Notes under the pieces: generated by a model
Databases searched by the model: none
What the model was told of the DNA's origin: nothing
Seen by the model: the letters and a program-made list of their open reading frames with translations, nothing else
In this document: positions 58,434 through 64,000 of the stretch, piece by piece
Position numbering within the stretch: the stretch's first letter is position 1
Layout: the number at the start of each line of letters is the position of its first letter
Program-made: the position numbers and the translations under genes
NCBI RefSeq assembly: GCF_001005215.1
Contig: NZ_LBNQ01000024.1
Location: 1-64,000, forward strand
Length of the DNA stretch: 64,000 nt
Reading direction: 5' to 3'
Source: Lampropedia cohaerens
GTDB lineage: Bacteria > Pseudomonadota > Gammaproteobacteria > Burkholderiales > Burkholderiaceae_C

Positions 58434-59951
58434 TCATTTCAGCTTCCTCGACATGACGCCTGGCCCCTTGCCGCCTGCGTTGCCCGCGTCTTTGGTGCCT
58501 GCCGAGAACGCGTTTGCGACAGTTCCGGCCCGAATCCCTGCCCAAGTCAATGCGCCAATCCAGAATGCCGGGAGCACCAGGAACATAGTCGCCATCACGA
58601 AGTTCAGCAGCATGTCCCCGAAGGTGTTGTTGAGGCCTACCAGCGGATCGAAGTTCGTGTGCGGCCGGTTCCAGCCCCACCCCCAGCCGTAGAGCGCATC
58701 GAGGATCGTCGAGTCGATCCAGCGGGCGAGTTGGAACCAGAAGTCGGTGAAGAACAGCGCGAACTGCACCACGCTCACCGTGACCACGGTCTTGAGGTCA
58801 TAGGTGCCGATCAGCAGCACCAGCGGGATGCAGATGACCAGCGCCATCTTGAGCAGGGACAGCACCATCGGCAGCGCCTGCCGCACCACGTCCATCGCCG
58901 GGAAATAGCTTAGTGATCCGACGGTCAGCCCCACGTCGCTGGCGGCGCGGGTGACGATGTTGGGCAGCGTCATGTCGATCTGGCCACCGTAGTCCGTGTA
59001 GACCGCCCCCTGGTTGAGCTTCTGCTGGCGAGGGCTGGCGACGGCGCGGATCACCGAGTCGTTGATCTCGGCCTGGCTCAGGAAGCCCGCCCAGCCGGCC
59101 AGTCGCGTCAGCAGGCTGGGATCGACCTGGGCCAGCAGTCGTGCCCGCAGGCCGTGGCCGCCGTCGGACCACCACTGCCGGCAGGTCGGGTAGCCGCCCC
59201 CGCCGGGCACCTGGGCCAGGCCGGCGTCGCGCGTGGCGTCGAACGGCCAGGCATCGCGCGGTGTCCTGGAGCGGTAGCTGTCGTAGAAGCCGGCGGTGCC
59301 GACGAAGTAGCTGGAACCGATCCAGGTGACGTCGTGCATCTGCACCTCGCTCAGGCTGGGCCGGGTCATGAACAGCTTGGCGCGGGCGGGGCCGTAGCAG
59401 TCGCGGGTGAAGTCGCTGACCTCCTGGGCCAGCACCGGGTCGTCGATGCGGGTCGCGTCGATGTCCATGCGGATCTGCCGCAGGTCGGTGCCGCAGGGAA
59501 TGGCCGCGACCGAGGCGCCGGTGATCGCGCGCGAGATCGCGTGCATGGCGAACCACCACACGGGCACCTTGGCCGATTGGTTGTTGATCGTGCTGAACGA
59601 TTGCGACCAGCCGGTATCGGTCGGCTCCGGGACATTCACCTGGCACTGGGTCGAACGCGAGCGGTCGTACTTGATGGTGTTGAAATCGACATCAATGAAG
59701 GGAATGCCCGCGAACATGATCACCACGATGGCGACGAAGACGCGGTTCTCGATGCGGGCCGAGGACAGCACGCCCTTGTTGCCCTCGTCGGCGCCTTCCG
59801 CGCGGGCCTTCAGCCATTCCTGGATGATGATCGCCAGGAACGGGACGGCGAACATGCCGCTGGCGACCAGCACCGACCAGATGCCGTTGTGGACCACCCA
59901 GGACACCAGCGTCAGGTAGTACTCCAGGTAGTCGGTGGTGAACAGCGTCAT
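58434..59951 (-). CDS. TraG N-terminal-domain conjugation protein
   Basis: A 505-residue inner-membrane protein of the TraG_N family, part of the mating-pair machinery of ICEs. Hydrophobic helices occur near residues 20-43 (HNGIWSVLVASGMFAVPFLA), 72-90, 360-385 (MVLSLLKMALVICIPLVLLI), 390-410 and 455-480 (MLLNFVMATMFLVLPAFWIG). The large middle part is periplasmic and cysteine-containing. Length is normal for this ICE-type homologue, which lacks the long coiled-coil C-terminus of F-plasmid TraG. The frame is intact. It follows the membrane-protein gene by 12 bp, in the expected order. Confidence 0.88.
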   Translation of the reverse strand: MTLFTTDYLEYYLTLVSWVVHNGIWSVLVASGMFAVPFLAIIIQEWLKARAEGADEGNKGVLSSARIENRVFVAIVVIMFAGIPFIDVDFNTIKYDRSRSTQCQVNVPEPTDTGWSQSFSTINNQSAKVPVWWFAMHAISRAITGASVAAIPCGTDLRQIRMDIDATRIDDPVLAQEVSDFTRDCYGPARAKLFMTRPSLSEVQMHDVTWIGSSYFVGTAGFYDSYRSRTPRDAWPFDATRDAGLAQVPGGGGYPTCRQWWSDGGHGLRARLLAQVDPSLLTRLAGWAGFLSQAEINDSVIRAVASPRQQKLNQGAVYTDYGGQIDMTLPNIVTRAASDVGLTVGSLSYFPAMDVVRQALPMVLSLLKMALVICIPLVLLIGTYDLKTVVTVSVVQFALFFTDFWFQLARWIDSTILDALYGWGWGWNRPHTNFDPLVGLNNTFGDMLLNFVMATMFLVLPAFWIGALTWAGIRAGTVANAFSAGTKDAGNAGGKGPGVMSRKLK

Positions 59952-59963
59952 GGCGACCCCGCG

Positions 59964-60305
59964 CTACCGTGCCTGCATCAGCAGGCCGGCTTCCAGCACG
60001 ATCACGGCGACGATGGCCGCAACCTCTGCGCGCAACAGCCGCTGCCCGGCAGCGCGCTCCGGTTCCCGAGCGCGCAGGCGACGGCGCATCCAGAGCCAAC
60101 CCCAGGCGGTGACGGCGTAGAGCAACAAGCGCCAGGCCAGGAAGGCCCCGGATTGCGCCGCCATCCAGCGCTGCCAGCCCTCGATGCCACCCGCGATGTG
60201 GATGCCGACCACATTGACGGCGATCAGCAGCGACACCGCCCATACCAGCACCGGGATGGCACGCCGGCGGGACAGCCAGCGCAGGCACCGCCTGGCGGCA
60301 CTCAT
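59964..60305 (-). CDS. ICE-encoded small membrane protein
   Basis: A 113-residue protein with a basic N-terminus ([15 protein letters not shown]) and three hydrophobic helices (about 16-38, 53-72 and 91-108). No enzymatic motif. In related ICEs a membrane protein of this size lies between the TIGR03755 gene and TraG-N, so it is probably a conjugation accessory protein. It starts about 30 bp after the point where the TIGR03755 fragment loses similarity. ATG 60305 is chosen; upstream in-frame sequence is not conserved. Confidence 0.65.
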   Translation of the reverse strand: MSAARRCLRWLSRRRAIPVLVWAVSLLIAVNVVGIHIAGGIEGWQRWMAAQSGAFLAWRLLLYAVTAWGWLWMRRRLRAREPERAAGQRLLRAEVAAIVAVIVLEAGLLMQAR

Positions 60306-60335
60306 GGATGGCTTCCGCCGGACGGCGGCCGCTCG

Positions 60336-60774
60336 CGGCGGCATCGGGCGAACTCCAGGTCTGGCATGCCAGGTTGCCGCTGCAACTGGCTTGCGGGATA
60401 GAACTGGCATCGCCGACGCCACGGCCATTGAGCAGGTTGTAGCCGGCGCGGGTCACGTCGCCGACCACGCGCACCGGGCGTTGGCCCGCGCCGCCGGCGT
60501 TGTCTCCGCCGACCCACGGAACGCCATTGTTGCCACGGTTCGCCTCGGCGTCGTCGATCGCCGAGACCGCATCGGTGCTCGCGAGGGCCTGCTTCAGCGC
60601 CATGCCTTCGGCAAGCTGGTCCCAGCCGAGCTGTCCACCCGCCATGTCGGCCATGCGATTGGCGATGGCACGGCAGGTCAGCTTGCTGCGATCGAAGTCC
60701 AGCCTGGCTTGCAGCACCCCATTGGTCAACAGGTTGTACAGCCCTGGATCGGCGCGCTGGATGATCAAGGCGGG
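60336..60774 (-). pseudogene. Internal fragment of a TIGR03755 (PFL_4711) conjugation gene
   Basis: About 146 codons that match the middle of the TIGR03755 family: PALIIQRADPGLYNLLTNGV, ARLDFDRSKLTCRAIANRM, NNGVPWVGGDNAGGAGQRPV, AGYNLLNGRG and LACQTWSSPDAA. The N-terminal secretion signal and about 100 residues are missing, being replaced in frame by the TIGR03756 protein, and the C-terminal half is missing after SPDAA. Two deletions flank this piece. The homologues are exported proteins of unknown function needed for ICE conjugation. Confidence 0.7.
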
Positions 60775-61491
60775 CAGCGGTTGGTAGACGTGGATCTGGT
60801 TGCGGCGCGTCACGATGTCACCCGCGCGCTGGGCGACCACGGCTGCGGCCTTGTGGTCATCCACCTGGTGCAGGAAGCCGCCACGCGGATAGACGTTGCC
60901 CCAGAGATTCAGCCCTGTGCGCGTGCCGATCTCGCGCCGGCCGGGAATCAGTGCTTCCGGATACAGCGCCTCGGGGATGTTGTAGCGCCATGCCAGCGTG
61001 TCGAGCGTGCTCAGCAGATAGGGCATGAAGGCGGTGCCGGCGCCCTCGCAGGTGTAGCCGGAGGCGCTGGCGAACTGGCTGAACACATGGCCACCGGGAT
61101 GGTCGATGACGTCGACGTTCTTGAACTTCGCCAGGTTGTTCTCGTGATCCTCGTTGGTGGTGCCGTCGCCGCCGGCCTTCGCGGTCGGGTTCGGCAGGCT
61201 CATCGCCCGCACCTCGACCCAAGGGTTCTCGCCGGTGTTCGAGTAGCTCGACACCACGGCATCCGGGATGTAGTGGCGCACCTTGACCGAGGTGCGCACG
61301 GTGCATCCCGTCTAGGTGCAATAGAGCCAGTAGCAGATGCCGGTGACGCGGTATTCCAGGCAATCCGGCGACAGGGTGGAGGCCACGATGGTGGCGGTGT
61401 TCAGTGCAAAGGACGATGCGGAACACCCCAGCAGCAGCGCTGCGATGGCCAACCGCTGGCGCCGGGATGGTGCGAACGGACGCCTCGTCAT
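60775..61491 (-). pseudogene. TIGR03756 (PFL_4710, TraU-like) gene, amber codon and 3' fusion
   Basis: From ATG 61491 the frame reads a signal peptide (RQRLAIAALLLGCSASSFAL), then CLEYRVTGICYWLYCT, TAG, TGCTVRTSVKVRHYIPDAVV and onward to VTRRNQIHVYQPL. The stop at 61312-61314 is codon 60; a single change from TGG or a similar codon would create it. At about 60774 the frame switches without a break to TIGR03755 sequence, so the last part of this gene is deleted. TraU-like proteins are periplasmic and assist type IV secretion. It overlaps the TIGR03757 gene by ATGA, the original operon order. Confidence 0.8.
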
Positions 61492-61925
61492 GGCCGCGTC
61501 CTCCGGTATTGGTCGATGCGGGCAACCGCGCGGGCCACGTCCGTCTCGCCATAGACCACGTATCGGCGATCCACCACGATGGCCGGAACCTTGGTGACGC
61601 CAAGGCTCCAGGCATCGGCAATGCCCTGGTAGGCGGCGCCGATCCTTCGCTGCAGTTCTGTACCACCCTGCTTCAGGCGTTGCCGGACGATGGCGCTGGC
61701 ACGTTCTTGATCGGCGGGCAGGTTGGCGGCCAGTTCCGCTTCGAGCACCGCGCCCGCGTCCAGGATGACGTGTCGGTCAGCCTGGCCAAGGACCGGATGA
61801 TGCGAGTCGGTAACGACCCAGACTTCCGCAGCGGCGGCGCGAGTGGCCAACGCCAGGATGGCGATGGCCGTAGCAATCCATGCTGGGCGAGTGCGAGCGG
61901 CATGAGGAACAGCGCGAGAGTCCAT
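61488..61925 (-). CDS. TIGR03757 (PFL_4709) ICE protein, secreted
   Basis: A 145-residue exported protein. The N-terminus has a signal peptide (ARTRPAWIATAIAILALATR, cut near RAAAAE). The mature part contains EVWVVTDSHHPVLGQADRH, VILDAGAVLEAELAANLPAD, GAAYQGIADAWSLGVTKVPA and IVVDRRYVVYGETDVARA, a TrbC-like/thioredoxin-fold pattern with the cis-Pro loop TKVPAIVVD but no CxxC. The family is always next to TIGR03756 in ICEs of this type. ATG 61925 is the likely start. The frame is intact. Confidence 0.82.
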   Translation of the reverse strand: MDSRAVPHAARTRPAWIATAIAILALATRAAAAEVWVVTDSHHPVLGQADRHVILDAGAVLEAELAANLPADQERASAIVRQRLKQGGTELQRRIGAAYQGIADAWSLGVTKVPAIVVDRRYVVYGETDVARAVARIDQYRRTRP

Positions 61926-62174
61926 GGGACAACACCGGAGGGAAGCCAATCCGGTGACAGTCGAACCGAAACCAGGCCTCGACGCGACAAACAAACCGGA
62001 GACCGCGCCGCCCCGTTTTCACCATCCTTGTCTGCCCCGACTCGCTGATCCGGACCTACGCGCGTGCCATGAGCTGACTGTGTGCAGTGGATGGGTATGG
62101 GCCGATCCAGCCCCGTGGCCCACTCTGTTCACGTCAGATGCCGACGCAGACATGATCGGCCTTCAAAGCCGTTT
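61926..62174. other. Gap between ICE genes and IS fragment
   Basis: About 250 bp with no supported gene. It should contain the end of the insertion sequence; I could not identify an inverted repeat because the other end of the element is lost. Confidence 0.4.
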
Positions 62175-62632
62175 TCAGACCAGAGTCGCCTGAAAATTCC
62201 CATGCTTGCCACGCCTCGGATACACCTTCCCCATCATCACCAACAATCGCTTGCGCGCCATCCACAGGTTCGACAGCGCGAACAGCACGTTCAACTGCCC
62301 GGCATTCTTCGCCAGCCCCCGGTAGCGCACCTTCGTGTAACCGAACTGACACTTCACCACACGGAACGGATGCTCCACCTTTGATCGCACCTTGCCAATC
62401 AGGTGCGCGATGAACTCGCTCACGTCCTTCAACTCGCCATCGGGCAACGCCCTGATCCGGCTCCGACGCTCGGCTATGTGCCACTGAACCCGCTTGTCCT
62501 TCAGCTCCTCGCACTTGTCCGCACCCATATAGCCGGCATCGGCATAGACCACCTTCTCCTTGCCATGCAGCTGTTGGCCCGCTTGGGTCACATCGGCCAC
62601 GTTCGCCGCAGTACGTACGACCTCACCTTCTC
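62175..62632 (-). pseudogene. IS5-type transposase, C-terminal fragment
   Basis: About 150 codons of an IS5-subgroup DDE transposase. Present are VVRTAANVADVTQAGQQLHG, the second catalytic Asp in YADAGYMGADK, and the catalytic Glu in KVRSKVEHPFRVVKCQFGYT, then YRGLAKNAGQLNVLFALSNL. The N-terminal half with the first Asp is missing, cut at the 3' end of the flavin reductase gene. It cannot be active. The left-hand IS fragment (1-424) covers the N-terminal part of a different IS5 group, so the two are not halves of one copy. Confidence 0.88.
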
Positions 62633-62644
62633 TGCCGGCCCGTA

Positions 62645-63202
62645 TCAGTCCATCAGGTACCGCCACCTCACCATGCGCTCGCCCAAGTCGAGCGTGTCGC
62701 CATCGACGCTGAAGCGGCCATCGCCCTGATGATGGACCAACCGCGTTTCCTTGCGTGCCGTATCAATCCAGACACGTTGGACCTCCAGCACCCACAGGTT
62801 GTAGCGGCGTGTCCAACCGTCATCGGCGACGCGGCACTCGAGGTTGGCCCAGCACTCGCGCACCAGCGGTGCCTCCACGGTTTGCGCGGATGCGGGCGTC
62901 AGGCCGAAATGGGCGAACTTGTCGAGCGCATCGCCCGAGCAGTTGCCGATGTCCACCACCGTCTCGGCCAGATCCACCGTCGGCACCGCCAGCACGCATT
63001 CGCCCGTGTCCGACAGTGCACGATGGCTGTAGTCCCACGGCCCGATGATCGCACCGACCAAGGGCGGCTCGTGCTGCATCATCATGTGAAAGCCCATCGT
63101 CATCAGATTGACCCGGCCATCGGTACCGCGCGTGGACACCATCACGATGGGACCGGATTCGAGGACGCGATAGGCTTTTTCTGCTGGCAATTCATTGAGC
63201 AT
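62645..63202 (-). CDS. Flavin reductase-like (FMN-binding split-barrel) protein
   Basis: A 185-residue member of the flavin reductase-like domain family. The core is GPIVMVSTRGTDGRVNLMTM, PPLVGAIIGPWDYSHRALS, ECVLAVPTVDLAETVVDIGN, and HFGLTPASAQTVEAPLVREC. These proteins bind FMN and reduce it, or act as related oxidoreductases; the substrate is unknown. ATG 63202 is the likely start. The stop lies next to the IS fragment, but the frame looks complete (WRYLMD at the end). It shares strand and short spacing (66 bp) with the SDR gene. Confidence 0.8.
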   Translation of the reverse strand: MLNELPAEKAYRVLESGPIVMVSTRGTDGRVNLMTMGFHMMMQHEPPLVGAIIGPWDYSHRALSDTGECVLAVPTVDLAETVVDIGNCSGDALDKFAHFGLTPASAQTVEAPLVRECWANLECRVADDGWTRRYNLWVLEVQRVWIDTARKETRLVHHQGDGRFSVDGDTLDLGERMVRWRYLMD

Positions 63203-63268
63203 GGTGTGATCTCCTGATGCACCGCAGCGGCACGCAGCACCTAGCCACATGCCCGCCCTCGTGCGAAT

Positions 63269-64000
63269 TTACTCCGCGAAATCCGTGGCATCGGATGCGC
63301 CACGCCATGCGTCCAGGTCCTTGCGCACCGCCTGCATCTTCTGCTCGGCCAGCGTGTTGGCGATCTTGCCCGCGAACAGATGCACGGGCGGCTCGGCCAC
63401 CGCGGCGGCTTGCAGAATCAGCGTGGCCACTTTCTCCGGGTCGCCGGCCTGCTTGCCGTCCAGACCGTTCAAGTGCAGATCCAGCGAGGCCTGCGCCTCG
63501 GTGTAGTCAGCGATCGAACGCTTGGCCACCACCAGTGTGTCCTTGGACAGGAAACCAGTGCGCACCGGGCCGGGATAGACCACCGTGGCCTTGATGTTCA
63601 GTTCGGCCAGCTCGGCTGCCAGGGTCTCGGTCAACCCGGCCAGCGCAAACTTGCTGGCCACATAGCTGCCCCAGCCCGCATACCCGCCCTGGAAGCCGAC
63701 GATGGAGGCCACGTTGAACACATGCCCCCTGCGCTGGGCGCGCAAGTGCGGCAGCGCGTGGCGCAGCACATGCAACGGCGCGAACACGTTGACGTCGAAA
63801 TTGCGGCGCAGTTCGGCATCGCTCAGTGCCTCGATGGTGCCTTGCTGCCCGTAACCGGCATTGTTGACCACGCAGTCGATGCGGCCGAAGGTGGCAACGG
63901 TCTTGTCGATGGCGGCCTGTACGCTGGCTTCATCGACCAGATCCACCTCCAGCGGCAGCAGCAGTTCGTGCTTGTCGCCGAACGCCTGTTGCAGACTGGC
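63269..64000 (-). CDS. Short-chain dehydrogenase/reductase, 5' end beyond window
   Basis: At least 243 residues of a classical SDR. Seen are VDLVDEASV (adenine-pocket Asp), CVVNNAGYGQ (NNAG motif), HVFNVASIVGFQ with the catalytic Ser region, then YVASKFALAGLTETLAAELA (YxxxK as YVASK) and VVYPGPVRTGF. The N-terminal TGxxxGxG motif lies past position 64000. The C-terminal part contains VHLFAGKIANTLAEQKMQAV. Substrate is unknown. It is upstream of the flavin reductase gene on the same strand, so the two may form an operon. Confidence 0.85.
   Translation of the reverse strand, partial: ASLQQAFGDKHELLLPLEVDLVDEASVQAAIDKTVATFGRIDCVVNNAGYGQQGTIEALSDAELRRNFDVNVFAPLHVLRHALPHLRAQRRGHVFNVASIVGFQGGYAGWGSYVASKFALAGLTETLAAELAELNIKATVVYPGPVRTGFLSKDTLVVAKRSIADYTEAQASLDLHLNGLDGKQAGDPEKVATLILQAAAVAEPPVHLFAGKIANTLAEQKMQAVRKDLDAWRGASDATDFAE

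Noticed and set aside
59692-60335. The last roughly 200 residues of the long minus-strand frame that starts at 61299
   Set aside because: After the TIGR03755 fragment it reads the membrane-protein and TraG-N genes in the wrong frame (Arg/Gly/Pro-rich), so it is not counted as protein.
51057-64000. Right-hand copy of the tRNA-Gly attachment sequence
   Set aside because: TTCCCTTCACCCGCTCCA was not noticed again on either strand, so the element end is not defined within the window.

Overview
The window reads as a high-GC betaproteobacterial chromosome of the order Burkholderiales, most likely family Comamonadaceae. The evidence is the guaB/guaA, minCDE, comF, COX15-ctaB-SCO-rpoH, tldD, pabBC/tesA and alaS genes and their style, plus an HrcA-type CIRCE operator. 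The placement comes from family recognition and gene order, not from a database search. Three accessory segments interrupt or flank this core.

Left accessory segment (1 to about 7.6 kb). An IS5-family transposase 5' fragment with one terminal inverted repeat runs off the left edge. Next comes a minus-strand type III restriction-modification operon: a HigA-like regulator, mod, then res. It has a clear sigma70 promoter whose -10 box lies inside a perfect inverted repeat. Then follows a fragment of an IncQ-2-like mobilizable plasmid: the N-terminus of a TraJ-like mob gene, an array of degenerate 30-bp repeats, three 22-bp oriV iterons, an apparently intact repC and the 3' end of repA. This block abuts the 3' end of guaA, a known integration hotspot, and a 9-bp copy of the guaA end lies at 7573.

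Core chromosome (7.8 to 51 kb). From left to right: guaB-membrane protein-guaA (minus); a DUF4124 protein, recB, recD, pyrF and minCDE (plus); comF (minus) and a BioC-like methyltransferase (plus); heme A synthase, heme O synthase and SCO (plus, each overlapping the next by ATGA); rpoH preceded by CIRCE, and argB (minus); tldD (plus). Next is a pyrimidine-use module. An ABC transporter operon and rutR lie on the minus strand and rutABCDF on the plus strand. Two copies of one composite operator, each containing a RutR-like site, sit in front of the transporter and of rutA/rutR. The model is that RutR senses pyrimidine and controls both uptake and ring cleavage. rutE and the permease gene rutG are not in the window. 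The core continues with a flavin-dependent oxidoreductase, mprF, infA, a pabB-pabC fusion, tesA, a YbbA-like ATPase, two small secreted paralogues, alaS and tRNA-Gly(CCC).

Right accessory segment (51 to 62.6 kb). An IntB13-like tyrosine integrase lies directly downstream of tRNA-Gly, as in ICEclc-type integrative and conjugative elements. Behind it are a LysR fragment, an XRE regulator, a translationally coupled Rrf2 regulator/flavoprotein/methyltransferase trio (the last frameshifted) and decayed conjugation genes. The relaxase gene is cut and joined to a cut PIN-toxin gene. Two Tra-type genes are fused by a deletion and also carry an amber codon. TraG-N, DUF3742, a membrane protein and a TIGR03757 gene remain intact. 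The element looks unable to transfer itself. An IS5-type fragment, a flavin reductase gene and an SDR gene running off the right edge close the window.
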